A DNA stretch of 45,416 bases, from assembly GCA_964489245.1 (NCBI GenBank), contig CAZAXU010000015.1, positions 1 through 45,416 of the forward strand, given 5' to 3'. The stretch comes from CAZAXU01 sp964489245. GTDB taxonomy: Bacteria > Bacteroidota > Bacteroidia > Flavobacteriales > Flavobacteriaceae. Below the pieces are notes generated by a model. It did not search any database. It worked only from the letters and a program-made list of their open reading frames with translations, and was not told the DNA's origin. Of the stretch, positions 32,422 through 42,615 are shown one piece after another (position 1 is the stretch's first letter; every line of letters starts with the position of its first letter). The position numbers and the translations under genes are program-made.

Positions 32422-34072
32422 TTGCTCTAAACTTTTTTGGCAAGCGTTTAAAAAACACAAAGCCGTTTTTTTCATACAATTCTTTTAGTTCGGGATATCT
32501 TTTTTGATAATCTTTTTTTCTAAAATTTTTACATACAAAATAAACCGGTTTATCTATATTTCCTTTTCCGAACCATTCTTCATTTTTATCAACATGCATA
32601 TTGGCTTTCTTTCTGAAATAGTATAAGTGTGCATAACTTTTAAAGCCCAGTGTTTCGATGTAGGCGTCTTCTCCGGCATGAGATTGATAAAATTCAATTG
32701 CTGCATTTTGTGAGTATTTTTCAACTTTAGGCACCACGAAAAACAGTGCACTATACGTGAACAGTGCGGTGGTGAAAAATATGCCCGTGTATCTATGTTT
32801 GGAATCTTTTTGTTTTATGAGTTTGATGCTCATAAGACTGCCGAAAATCATAAACAGACCGATTGCATAGACCGCCGGTGACCAATGTACATTTGCTTGC
32901 AGGTTGCCTGTGGCAAACGCATCTTTTATCAGTCCGGAAGCAATGATTTTTTTTTTGAAAATTTCAAGGGTTGGCAATAAGAGAACGATAATACCTAAAA
33001 AAGTTCCAATACTTCCGATGATATAGACATATATTTTTGAAAAACCGATTTTTCTATGGTATAGCTTATAGATTACATCTGTTGCCAAATAAGTTATAGG
33101 GAAATAACAAAGTGATGAGTAGTGTACGATTTTTGTTTTAACGATAGTAAATAGTATCAAAACAACCCAGAAAAGAATTTTCATCCATTTGGTGAAAATT
33201 ACCGTTTTTTCATCTGTTTCTTTGAATTGAATAAAACTTCTCAAGGCAAAAACAGATGCCGGAAAAACACCAAAAAATAAGATTATAAAATGATAAAATA
33301 AAAAACCTCCATGACCGGCATCTTTGGTTTTAAAGAGCCTGATTTGATAGATGATAAAATCTTGAATAATTTGAGAATTTCCGTTGATAATCTGAAGAAT
33401 GAACCAAAATCCTCCTATAAATATAAAAACCGAACTAAACATAAGAATATCTCTAATCTTGAGTTTAAAATTGCTATGATTGAGTGCAAAAAAAACGCCG
33501 ATACTCAGTAGAAAAATAAGCAATCCAACCGGACCTTTTGTCAGCATGGACATCCCGATAAAAAAGCCTGAGAAAATAATATTTTTTATATTGGAGTCGG
33601 TCTGTTGATACTTGATAAAGAAATATAATCCCAAGAAGATAAACAAATTAAACCAAGGGTCTATAATACCTGACTTAAAATATAGAAAAGGCAGCAAAGA
33701 GCCGACATAGCTGATAACCCATAGTGCTCCGAATAAACGATTTTTTAGAGCTTTTCCAATATTAAACAGCGTAACCAGTGTGACTGCGCCTGCTAAAGCA
33801 TTAGGAAATCGTGCAGCAAATTCATTAATGCCGAAAACAGACATTGATAATGCTTGTAACCATATAAAAAAAGGAGGTTTTTCCCAAAAAATTTCAAAAT
33901 TGATTTGCACATTGAGATAGTCGCCGGTTAATAACATTTCTCGAGCAGACTCGGCAAAATTGATTTCATCCCAGTCAAACAGATGTACACTACCCAGTCC
34001 GACGGAAAAAACAATCAAACTTCCAAAAAACAGTAAGATTTGATACTTATTTTGTATAATTTTTTGAATCAT
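32411..34072 (-). CDS. GT39/ArnT-like integral membrane glycosyltransferase
   Basis: A GT-C fold enzyme of the dolichyl-phosphate-mannose protein mannosyltransferase/ArnT group, which uses a polyprenyl-phosphate sugar on the periplasmic side. The 553-residue product has about twelve transmembrane helices. The catalytic acidic motif DWDE (33-36) lies in the first periplasmic loop, followed by FAESAREMLLTGDYL and EKPPFFIWLQAL, as in ArnT. The C-terminal ~120 residues form a soluble domain. The acceptor is unknown (lipid A, glycan or protein). Its stop overlaps the GT2 gene, whose product could make its lipid-linked sugar donor. It is divergent from the small membrane protein gene at 34186. Confidence 0.92.
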   Translation of the reverse strand: MIQKIIQNKYQILLFFGSLIVFSVGLGSVHLFDWDEINFAESAREMLLTGDYLNVQINFEIFWEKPPFFIWLQALSMSVFGINEFAARFPNALAGAVTLVTLFNIGKALKNRLFGALWVISYVGSLLPFLYFKSGIIDPWFNLFIFLGLYFFIKYQQTDSNIKNIIFSGFFIGMSMLTKGPVGLLIFLLSIGVFFALNHSNFKLKIRDILMFSSVFIFIGGFWFILQIINGNSQIIQDFIIYQIRLFKTKDAGHGGFLFYHFIILFFGVFPASVFALRSFIQFKETDEKTVIFTKWMKILFWVVLILFTIVKTKIVHYSSLCYFPITYLATDVIYKLYHRKIGFSKIYVYIIGSIGTFLGIIVLLLPTLEIFKKKIIASGLIKDAFATGNLQANVHWSPAVYAIGLFMIFGSLMSIKLIKQKDSKHRYTGIFFTTALFTYSALFFVVPKVEKYSQNAAIEFYQSHAGEDAYIETLGFKSYAHLYYFRKKANMHVDKNEEWFGKGNIDKPVYFVCKNFRKKDYQKRYPELKELYEKNGFVFFKRLPKKFRANDK

Positions 34073-34185
34073 TTTGAATGGATTACGGATATATTTTCCG
34101 GCACATAAAATTACGATATTTTTTTTATTTGAACAAAATGCGTAACTTTATGAAAATGTTTTGTTTAACTACTAAATCAAATATT

Positions 34186-34503
34186 ATGAATAATATTCTG
34201 ATAGCACTTTTGATAGGCATTGTTGCCGGAATAATTGATGTGATTCCGATGATTGCACAAAAACTGGAAAAGTCAGCCAATATTTCCGCTTTTATGCATT
34301 GGGTGGCTTTGGGACTGATTATTCCTTTTGTTGATTGGCAGATAGATGCTTGGCTCAAAGGACTAATCATCGGACTGCTTTGCGCTATCCCTATCATGAT
34401 AATTGTGGCTAAAAAAGACAAAAAAGCAGCAATTCCAATCGCAATTATGTCAGCGATTTTAGGCATCGGTGTAGCATTAGCCGGTGCAAGGTTTATCGGA
34501 TAG
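34186..34503 (+). CDS. Small conserved membrane protein
   Basis: The 105-residue product has about four hydrophobic segments: residues 3-20 (ILIALLIGIVAGIIDVIP), 34-51, 58-73 and 80-103, with the last one Gly/Ala-rich. No named family is recognised. ATG 34186 is preferred: a longer reading from 34078 adds a polar, cysteine-containing leader of 36 residues that breaks the pattern, and a near-match -7 box (TAACTTTA, 34143-34150) lies inside that leader. It stands alone between a divergent glycosyltransferase and the alpha-2-macroglobulin gene. Function unknown. Confidence 0.75.
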   Translation: MNNILIALLIGIVAGIIDVIPMIAQKLEKSANISAFMHWVALGLIIPFVDWQIDAWLKGLIIGLLCAIPIMIIVAKKDKKAAIPIAIMSAILGIGVALAGARFIG

Positions 34504-34644
34504 TCGTAAAATCGATTTTTGTATTTTTTTTCTCGATATACCCGTTTTTCCGTTGTTTATAAATCGGGAAGTTTCACTTGTGAAATACTTTGAGCGGGGA
34601 CTGTTTTTTTTCTTACCTTTAGTCGCAAATTTAAAATCTTGAAT

Positions 34645-37600
34645 ATGTCTAAAACGGTCTCTAAAAAATTTTCAAAAATAATATTATTGTCAGTCGGATT
34701 TGTGCTGTTTTTTTCTCAATGTAAACATAAAGCAGAACGGCAAATAGATAAAGGTTTCACTTCATACATCAACGGCTTTACATCGGGAATTATCTCAAAT
34801 TCCGATCCGATTTTGATTGAATTGTCAGAAGAACAAGATGTGAAAGTAGGTAAAAAAATTGAGAAAGAACTTTTTAGTTTCACACCTAAAATCAATGGAA
34901 AAGCGGTTTGGATAGATAAGTTTACAATTGAGTTCAGTCCGGATAATATTTTGCCGGGATCCAAGCAATTCGATGCGGTTTTTCATTTGGGAGATATAGT
35001 CGATGTGCCGAACAAGTATAAGGATTTTGAATTTTCATTTCAAACCAAAACGCAAGCAATCGATGTTGATATAAAGGGTTTACAAGCTTATAATTTGAAA
35101 GATTTGTCTTGGCAACGATTGGAAGGCACGCTCAAGACGGCAGATTTTGCAGATATTCAAAAAATAGAAAGCATTTTGTCTGCTGTTCAAAATGCCAAGC
35201 GAAAAAAGATTTCTTGGACACATGAGTCTGAACAAAAAATCCATCATTTTGTGATTGACAGTATTTATCGTGGTGATAAAGAAAGTGAGGTGATTGTGCA
35301 GTGGGACGGAAGCGCCATCGGTGCCAAATATAAACAAGAAAAAGTAGTAAAAATTCCGTCAATCAATAATTTTAGTGTGATGAATGTAGCACTAGTCAAT
35401 GAGCCGGATCAAAGCGTGAAAGTCTATTTTTCCGATCCCGTCAGTTTGAAGCAAAATTTACGCGGATTGGTACATTTCAAAGATAAAACACCGATTCGTC
35501 TGTCTGTTGACGGAAACACGGTTAAAATTTATCCGAAGAAAAGAATCAAGAAAGCCACCGAGTTGATTATAGAAAGATCCGTGCGCAATTCAATGGGCAG
35601 GAAATTGTACAAACGTTTCAAACAGAAAATTAAGTTTGTTAGTTTGAAACCCGATGTGCAAGCTATGTCGAAAGGAGTGATTTTGCCCGATGCAAAAGGT
35701 TTGATTTTTCCGTTTAAAGCGGTTAATTTAAAGGCGGTTAATGTCAAGATTATCAAAATTTTTGAAGACAATGTGCCACAATTTTTTCAGGTAAATCAAT
35801 TTGACGGTAGGCGAGAGCTCAAACGTGTGGGCCGCGTAATTTATAAAAAAGAAGTATCGCTCAAATCAGACAAGATGATTGATTACGGTCAATGGAATAG
35901 CTTTGCATTGGATTTATCCGAGTTGATAAAAATTGAACGAGGAGCGGTCTATCGTGTGCAAATTACGTTTGACAAAAAACAATCATTGTTTGACTGTGGC
36001 TCGGACACCGAGGATGAAACAACAGAAAACAGTAATAATGATGAAAGCGCTTATGACGGACCTTCTGGTGAATACTATTATTATGATGATTACTATGACG
36101 ACTATAATTATTCCGAGAGAAATAATCCTTGTAAAAAATCTTACTATCACAGCGGCAAGCACAAAATTATTCAAAACGTATTTGCTTCCAATTTCGGGAT
36201 TATAGCCCAAGAAGATGCCAATCATCGGTTGCAAGTAAACATAACCGATCTGATTTCTACCAAATATCTTTCGGGCGTAGAAGTGGAAGTTTATAATTAT
36301 CAACATCAGTTGCTTGGAAAAGGGAGTACAAATTCAGAAGGGCAAGCCATTCTTGATTTGGAAAATAAACCCTTTTTGTTGGTCGCTAAGAAAAACGGAC
36401 AGTTCGGATATCTTCGTTTAGATGATGGTGCTGCACTTTCTTTGAGCATGTTCAATGTAGGAGGAAACAAAATCAGAAAGGGCGTGAAAGGCTATATTTA
36501 TGGAGAGCGCGGTGTGTGGCGCCCCGGCGACAGTATCTTTCTTAATTTTATTTTGGAGGATAGAAATCGTTCGTTGCCCGAAAATCATCCTGTGGTGATG
36601 GAAATATACACACCTGAAAATCAATTGTTTTCCAGAAAAGTAAAAACTCAACCGGTTAATAATTTTTATGATTTTAAAACGGCAACTCCGCAAGATGTGC
36701 CAACCGGAAACTGGACGGCAAGAGTCAAAGTAGGCGGTTCAACTTTTAGCAAAACTTTGAAAATTGAAGCAATTAAACCCAATCGATTAAAAATCAATTT
36801 GAATTTTGAATCGAAAATTTTGCATAACAATAATTTGTCGGGGATTTTACAAGCCAAATGGTTACACGGAGCAACAGCATCGGGTTTAAAATCGATTGTG
36901 GAGATGAAAGTGGCTAAAGGGAGAACAACTTTTGCCAATTATAAAGATTATTATTTTGATGATCCTACTAAAAATATTTCCGGTGAAGAAGACATCATTT
37001 TTGACGGCAGGTTGGATGGAGATGGCAGAGCGGTGATTCATCCCAAAATTGATGTAGGCAATGAGGCTCCCGGAATGCTCAAGGTGAACTTAAAAACCAG
37101 AGTTTTTGAAAAAGGAGGGGACTTTAGTATTGACAGAATTTCTATTCCGTATTCTCCTTATCAAAGCTATGTAGGCGTGAAAATTCCTAAAGGAAAAGCT
37201 TGGAATGATGCACTCTATTCTGACGAAGTCAATCTGATTCCAATTGTCACGGTTGATGAATACGGAAAGCCCGTCAACAGAAAAAATCTAAAAATTGAAG
37301 TCTATGAAATTTCTTGGCGTTGGTGGTGGCAACGTAATAACAATGAAGATTTGGGCTATTATATTCGCTCGAGTAGCTCCAAGAAAATATTGACAGATTA
37401 TATGTCGACCAAAAACGGAAAAGCCATTTATAGTTTGAAGTTCCCTGAAGAAACTTGGGGAAGAAAACTGATTGTAATCACGGATCCCGTTTCAAATCAC
37501 AGCACAGGAAAAATATTTTATACAGACTATAAGGGGTGGTGGAGTAATCCGGATCATGCAGCACCCGGTGGAGCAGAAATGTTGACATTCAATACAGATA

Positions 37601-40194
37601 AAAAGAAATATGAAATAGGAGAAGAAGTAAAAATCAATTTGCCGATTTCCGAACAAGGAAAAGCCCTGATTAGTATTGAAAACGGATCAAAAGTGGTGGA
37701 ATCTTTCTGGGTTGATATTTCTAAGAATCATCATCAAGTCAATTTTGTGACTACTGAACAAATGGCGCCTAACGTCTATGTGCATATTTCTTATATACAG
37801 CCACATAGCCAAACTGAAAATGATCGCCCCATTCGGTTATATGGTGTTCAGGGAATATCTGTTGAAAATCCTGATTCACATTTGAATCCGATTATTGAAA
37901 TGCCAAGTGAATTGCGTCCGGAGCAAAAAGTAAGCATAAAAGTCAAAGAAGCTTCCGGCAAAAAAATGACCTATACAATTGCAGTGGTTGACGAAGGTTT
38001 GTTGGATTTGACACACTTCAAAACACCCAATCCTTGGAATACTTTCTATGCCCGTGAAGCTTTAGGTGTAAAAACTTATGATATATATAATTATGTGATG
38101 GGGGCATTCTCCGGAAATATTGCCGGATTGTTGGCAATTGGAGGAGATGAAGATCTGATTGAATCAGGAACAAAGAAAGCCAACCGTTTCAAACCTGTGG
38201 TGAAATTTATGGGTCCTTTTGTTTTGGAAAAAGGCAAGAAAAATACACATACTTTCATCATGCCGAATTATATAGGCTCTGTTCGTGCAATGGTGGTTGC
38301 CGGAAATATGGAAGCTGCCTATGGCAGTGCAGAAAAAACAATACCCGTTAAAAAACCTCTAATGGTTTTGGCAAGCTTGCCACGCGTGTTGGGTCCTGAA
38401 GAAAACGTGAAACTTCCGGTGACAATTTTTGTCATGGACAAAAAAATTAAAAATGTAAAGGTGAAAGTACAATCTAACGAACTTTTGCAAGTTAACAATC
38501 AGGTGGTTAAACAAATTCATTTTGATAAAGAAGGAGACCAAATTGTGAATTTTGATTTGCGGGTTGCCGGAAAAGTAGGTGTTGGTAAAGTGAAAATTAT
38601 AGCAACCGGTGGAGGAGAAAAAGCGACTTATGAAGTGGAATTGAACATCAGGGTTCCTAATCCGAAGCTGACTAATATTGTGGATGGGATGCTTAATGCA
38701 CATCAATCTTGGGATGCTTCTTATGTGCCGATTGGCATTACGGGAACCAACAAAGCGGTTTTGGAAGTATCTGCGATTCCGCCTATCAATTTGGAAAAGA
38801 GACTGAAATATTTAATACAATATCCGCATGGCTGTATTGAACAAACCACATCATCCGTATTTCCTCAATTGTATCTATCGGATTTGACAAAACTTTCAAA
38901 AGTGAAGCAGGCAGAAGTTCAGGACAATATCCGGCAAGCTTTGCAGCGTTTAAAAAAATTTCAATTAACCAACGGCGGCTTCACCTATTGGCCCGGAGAA
39001 AGTGGCTATGCCAGTGATTGGGGTTCCAATTATGCCGGACATTTTTTGCTTGAAGCCAAGAAAAAAGGCTATGCCTTGCCACAAGGAATGCTGAGAGATT
39101 GGATCAGATATCAAACCAATCGTGCCAATGATTGGTCTCCGAATAAGTCTCAATATAATTATGCGCGAAGAAGCGGACAAATGATTCAGGCATACAGATT
39201 GTTCACCTTGTCCTTGGCGGGAAAGCCGGCTCTTGGAGCGATGAACAGACTGAGAGAAATCACAAATTTGTATCCTACCGCTCAGTGGAGATTGATTGCC
39301 GCTTACCGGTTAGCCGGAAAAAAATCCGTAGCCGACAGAATGATGCAAAACTTAAGCACGAAAGTAGATCAATATAAGGAATTAGGCTATTCTTATGGCT
39401 CATCATCAAGAGATGAAGCCATGATTTTGGAAGCGCTTGTTTTGATGAATAAAAAAGCAATGGCAAAACAAATTTTAGATAAAGTATCAGCAAATTTAGC
39501 ATCGGAAAGTTGGATGAGTACACAAACAACGGCTTATTCTCTTTTGGCTGTTTCAAAATTTGTGCAAGGCGATAAAAAAGGCAATATGAAGTTTATTGCC
39601 AAATATTCCGGAGGCAAACAAAAAATAGATACGGATAAACCTGTGGTGCAAATTCCTTTGAAATTTGCAAATAACGGCGCTTCAAGTGTGTCTGTTGAAA
39701 ATAAGTCGGAAAAAACTTTATTTGCACGGATTATCAATCAAGGAATTCCGTTGGAGAGCAAAGACTTGGCATTTAGTAAAAATCTGGAAATGAGAATTAA
39801 CTATTTCGATGTAAACGGAAAAACCATCGATCCTACAGCGCTCAAACAAGGAACTGATTTCGTGATAGAAGTGCAAATTAAGCATCCCGGTGTTCTGTTG
39901 TCTTATGAAAATATGGCGTTGACACAGATTTTTCCTTCGGGATGGGAGATTACCAACTCGAGAATGGATAATATTCAACGTTGGAAATCCGATTCGTCCA
40001 CTTATCAGGATGTGCGCGATGATCGTGTGATGACCTATTTTAACCTTGGAAAATATAAAACAAAAACCTATCGCATCATGGCAAATGCCTCTTATTTGGG
40101 AGAATATTATTTGCCATCTGTGAAATGTGAGGCGATGTATGATAACAATATCATTTCAATCACAAATGGAAAATGGGTAAAAGTGGTTAAATAG
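34645..40194 (+). CDS. Bacterial alpha-2-macroglobulin family lipoprotein
   Basis: A very large protease-trapping protein (1849 residues) thought to protect the envelope. A lipoprotein signal ends at FFSQC (Cys27), so it is anchored after cleavage. Order: N-terminal MG-like domains; a Tyr/Asp-rich insert (about 450-500) bounded by two Cys; MG2-type region around GYIYGERGVWRPGDSIFLNF; further MG domains; the bait/A2M region near MTYTIAVVDEGLLDLT; and the thioester domain with YPHGCIEQTT, where C1397 and Q1400 form the CxEQ thioester. The thioester is intact. ATG 34645 is preferred to TTG 34639. pbpC follows after 31 bases, the classic pairing. A weak -7 candidate TACCTTTA lies near 34614-34621. 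Confidence 0.95.
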   Translation: MSKTVSKKFSKIILLSVGFVLFFSQCKHKAERQIDKGFTSYINGFTSGIISNSDPILIELSEEQDVKVGKKIEKELFSFTPKINGKAVWIDKFTIEFSPDNILPGSKQFDAVFHLGDIVDVPNKYKDFEFSFQTKTQAIDVDIKGLQAYNLKDLSWQRLEGTLKTADFADIQKIESILSAVQNAKRKKISWTHESEQKIHHFVIDSIYRGDKESEVIVQWDGSAIGAKYKQEKVVKIPSINNFSVMNVALVNEPDQSVKVYFSDPVSLKQNLRGLVHFKDKTPIRLSVDGNTVKIYPKKRIKKATELIIERSVRNSMGRKLYKRFKQKIKFVSLKPDVQAMSKGVILPDAKGLIFPFKAVNLKAVNVKIIKIFEDNVPQFFQVNQFDGRRELKRVGRVIYKKEVSLKSDKMIDYGQWNSFALDLSELIKIERGAVYRVQITFDKKQSLFDCGSDTEDETTENSNNDESAYDGPSGEYYYYDDYYDDYNYSERNNPCKKSYYHSGKHKIIQNVFASNFGIIAQEDANHRLQVNITDLISTKYLSGVEVEVYNYQHQLLGKGSTNSEGQAILDLENKPFLLVAKKNGQFGYLRLDDGAALSLSMFNVGGNKIRKGVKGYIYGERGVWRPGDSIFLNFILEDRNRSLPENHPVVMEIYTPENQLFSRKVKTQPVNNFYDFKTATPQDVPTGNWTARVKVGGSTFSKTLKIEAIKPNRLKINLNFESKILHNNNLSGILQAKWLHGATASGLKSIVEMKVAKGRTTFANYKDYYFDDPTKNISGEEDIIFDGRLDGDGRAVIHPKIDVGNEAPGMLKVNLKTRVFEKGGDFSIDRISIPYSPYQSYVGVKIPKGKAWNDALYSDEVNLIPIVTVDEYGKPVNRKNLKIEVYEISWRWWWQRNNNEDLGYYIRSSSSKKILTDYMSTKNGKAIYSLKFPEETWGRKLIVITDPVSNHSTGKIFYTDYKGWWSNPDHAAPGGAEMLTFNTDKKKYEIGEEVKINLPISEQGKALISIENGSKVVESFWVDISKNHHQVNFVTTEQMAPNVYVHISYIQPHSQTENDRPIRLYGVQGISVENPDSHLNPIIEMPSELRPEQKVSIKVKEASGKKMTYTIAVVDEGLLDLTHFKTPNPWNTFYAREALGVKTYDIYNYVMGAFSGNIAGLLAIGGDEDLIESGTKKANRFKPVVKFMGPFVLEKGKKNTHTFIMPNYIGSVRAMVVAGNMEAAYGSAEKTIPVKKPLMVLASLPRVLGPEENVKLPVTIFVMDKKIKNVKVKVQSNELLQVNNQVVKQIHFDKEGDQIVNFDLRVAGKVGVGKVKIIATGGGEKATYEVELNIRVPNPKLTNIVDGMLNAHQSWDASYVPIGITGTNKAVLEVSAIPPINLEKRLKYLIQYPHGCIEQTTSSVFPQLYLSDLTKLSKVKQAEVQDNIRQALQRLKKFQLTNGGFTYWPGESGYASDWGSNYAGHFLLEAKKKGYALPQGMLRDWIRYQTNRANDWSPNKSQYNYARRSGQMIQAYRLFTLSLAGKPALGAMNRLREITNLYPTAQWRLIAAYRLAGKKSVADRMMQNLSTKVDQYKELGYSYGSSSRDEAMILEALVLMNKKAMAKQILDKVSANLASESWMSTQTTAYSLLAVSKFVQGDKKGNMKFIAKYSGGKQKIDTDKPVVQIPLKFANNGASSVSVENKSEKTLFARIINQGIPLESKDLAFSKNLEMRINYFDVNGKTIDPTALKQGTDFVIEVQIKHPGVLLSYENMALTQIFPSGWEITNSRMDNIQRWKSDSSTYQDVRDDRVMTYFNLGKYKTKTYRIMANASYLGEYYLPSVKCEAMYDNNIISITNGKWVKVVK

Positions 40195-40225
40195 TTTATG
40201 AATTCATAATTCCACAATCTGTTCA

Positions 40226-42580
40226 ATGTTGTTGAAATTAAAAACGGCGTTTATAAAACATAAATATCTGTACACTTTTGTTCTGATATTTTCGGTGTGG
40301 TTTTATTTTTCTTTACCTCAGCCGTTATTCGGAAATGTATATTCCACTATTCTTCTGGACAAGAAGAATCAGTTGCTAAATGCTCGGATTTCAGGTGATG
40401 GTCAGTGGCGTTTTCCTGAAAGCGATAGCGTTCCGTATAAGTTCAAACAAGCAATTATTCAGTTTGAAGATGCTTATTTTTATAAACATTTCGGAGTAAA
40501 TCCTGTTTCTTTGATGCGCGCTTTGATGCAAGATATTAAAGCAAGAAAAATTGTCAGTGGAGGTAGCACGATTTCCATGCAAGTTATTCGGATGGCAAGA
40601 GGAAATCGGTCTAGAAATCTTTATCAAAAGTTGATGGAAATATTGCTCGCCATACGTTTGGAAATCTCTTACTCAAAAAATGAAATTCTATGCTTGTATG
40701 CTTCACATGCGCCTTTTGGCGGAAATGTAGTGGGTGTGGATGCGGCGGCATGGCGCTACTATGGTCGGTCATCAGACAAACTTTCTTGGGGTGAAGCAGC
40801 AACCTTGGCAGTATTGCCCAACGCACCGAGTTTGATTTATCCCGGGAAAAATCATAAGATTTTACGTAAAAAACGCAACCGATTATTGGAAAAGTTACGG
40901 GATGAAAAAATTATAGACAGCATAACCTGTGAGCTGGCAAAGTCCGAGCCTTTGCCGCAAAAACCGAAGGCATTGCCACAATTTGCCTCACATCTGTTGA
41001 CACGTGCAAACAAAGAAGGATATTCGGGAAAGAAAATCAGAAGCACAGTCGATAAAAATTTGCAGATTCAGGTGCAACAAATTGCAGACAGACATCATCG
41101 ATATCTTTCTGCCAATAAGATAGATAATTTGGGAATTTTGGTGATGGATGTAGAAACGGGAAACATTTTGTCTTATATAGGTAACAGTAAGGGACACGAT
41201 AAAAATTCCGGTTATGATGTAGATATGACTATGGCAAATAGAAGCACGGGCAGTCTGATCAAACCTTTTTTATATGCTTTGGCGATGAAAGACGGCATTA
41301 TTTTGCCAAAAACCTTGCTGAAAGATATCCCTACGCAAATTTCGGGCTATCATCCTAAAAATTATAATAAGACCTATGACGGCGCGGTTCCGGCAGATAA
41401 TGCTTTGGCGCGTTCGCTCAACATTCCTGCTGTTCGTTTGTTGCGCACTTACGGGCTGGATAAGTTCCATGATAAACTGCAAAGTCTGAATTTATCAACG
41501 ATTAATAAACCGGCAGGACATTATGGTTTAACACTTATTTTGGGAGGAGCGGAAATCAAACTTTGGGAAGTTGTGGGTGTTTACGGCAGTATGGCACGTG
41601 TGCTGAAACACTATAATCAAAACGGAAAATATAGTCAATCGGACTACTTTATGCCAAAATACATAGATAGAACTTTGAGAAAAAAGCAAATTGTTTCAAA
41701 TGATTTTTTCGGAGCGGGAAGTATTTGGTTCACTTTCAAAGCACTTTCAGACAAAGACCGTCCTACAGAAGGAGGAGATTGGAATATTTATCGGTCGGCA
41801 CAAAAAATTGCTTGGAAAACCGGCACGAGTTTTGGGCATCGTGACGCTTGGTGCGTGGGGGTTACACCAAAATATGCGGTAGGTGTCTGGGTGGGCAATG
41901 CCGATGGCGAAGGACGCCCCGGACTCACCGGCACGCAAAGTGCGGCACCCATTATGTTTGATATTTTTAAACTGTTGCCAAGCGGAGAATGGTTTCATAA
42001 ACCCTTGGGAGATTTGATGCAAGCAAGAGTCTGTAAGCAGAGTGGATATCTGGCATCACCAAATTGTGAAGATACGGCATTGCAAGACATTCCGAAAAAT
42101 GGAGAAAAAACTTTGGTTTGTCCCTATCATGAGCTGATTCATTTGAACAAATCAGGGACAAGACGTGTGAATAGTTCTTGCTGTGATGTTTCTGCCATGC
42201 AAACGGTTTCCGGATTTGTTCTTCCGCCGGTTATGGGTTGGTATTACAGGCATAAAAATCCGCAATACAAACCTTTGCCTCCCTGGAAATCCGGTTGTCA
42301 GGTCGATGAACAAAAAACCATGGATTTGATTTATCCGAAAGCACATACACAGATTTTTATTCCAAAAGATTTCAATCATCAACAACAAAAAATTGTGCTC
42401 AAAGCGGCGCATAGCATCCCGCAGACAAGTATTTATTGGCATTTAGACGATAAGTTTATAGGACAAACCAAATCTCTGCACCAGCTTGAAATCTATACTT
42501 ATGCCGGCATGCATACACTGACTTTGGTCGATGCAAACGGACAAGTGCTAAAAAGAAAGTTTGAAGTTGTTAATCGCTAA
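40226..42580 (+). CDS. pbpC: Penicillin-binding protein 1C
   Basis: A bifunctional peptidoglycan synthase anchored in the inner membrane (helix about 15-32). The 784-residue protein has a GT51 glycosyltransferase domain (FEDAYFYKHFGVNP with catalytic Glu, then GGSTISMQVIRMARG), a transpeptidase domain with SLIK (S343-K346), SLN in ARSLNIPA and KTG in WKTGTSFGHRDAW, and a C-terminal BiPBP_C beta domain (QTSIYWHLDDKFIGQT). All catalytic motifs are intact. PBP1C is found together with alpha-2-macroglobulin in many Gram-negative bacteria, and the order here fits that pair; it is thought to repair walls breached after protease attack. The downstream gene is convergent, 35 bases away, with no clear terminator. 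Confidence 0.97.
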   Translation: MLLKLKTAFIKHKYLYTFVLIFSVWFYFSLPQPLFGNVYSTILLDKKNQLLNARISGDGQWRFPESDSVPYKFKQAIIQFEDAYFYKHFGVNPVSLMRALMQDIKARKIVSGGSTISMQVIRMARGNRSRNLYQKLMEILLAIRLEISYSKNEILCLYASHAPFGGNVVGVDAAAWRYYGRSSDKLSWGEAATLAVLPNAPSLIYPGKNHKILRKKRNRLLEKLRDEKIIDSITCELAKSEPLPQKPKALPQFASHLLTRANKEGYSGKKIRSTVDKNLQIQVQQIADRHHRYLSANKIDNLGILVMDVETGNILSYIGNSKGHDKNSGYDVDMTMANRSTGSLIKPFLYALAMKDGIILPKTLLKDIPTQISGYHPKNYNKTYDGAVPADNALARSLNIPAVRLLRTYGLDKFHDKLQSLNLSTINKPAGHYGLTLILGGAEIKLWEVVGVYGSMARVLKHYNQNGKYSQSDYFMPKYIDRTLRKKQIVSNDFFGAGSIWFTFKALSDKDRPTEGGDWNIYRSAQKIAWKTGTSFGHRDAWCVGVTPKYAVGVWVGNADGEGRPGLTGTQSAAPIMFDIFKLLPSGEWFHKPLGDLMQARVCKQSGYLASPNCEDTALQDIPKNGEKTLVCPYHELIHLNKSGTRRVNSSCCDVSAMQTVSGFVLPPVMGWYYRHKNPQYKPLPPWKSGCQVDEQKTMDLIYPKAHTQIFIPKDFNHQQQKIVLKAAHSIPQTSIYWHLDDKFIGQTKSLHQLEIYTYAGMHTLTLVDANGQVLKRKFEVVNR

Positions 42581-42615
42581 TTGTAAGTAGCATTATTACT
42601 AAACATAGATCAGTA

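Noticed and set aside
32422..32475. Longer N-terminus for the GT2 glycosyltransferase
   Set aside because: The extra 18 residues overlap the GT39 coding end, do not look like a GT2 N-terminus, and the ATG at 32421 gives the usual 11-base coupling overlap.
34078..34185. Longer N-terminus for the small membrane protein
   Set aside because: The added 36 residues are polar and irregular, and a near-match -7 box lies within them.
35998..36140. Tyr/Asp-rich stretch in the macroglobulin as a tandem repeat or foreign insertion
   Set aside because: It stays in frame, has no repeat unit, and is bounded by two cysteines, so it is best seen as a surface loop of the protein.
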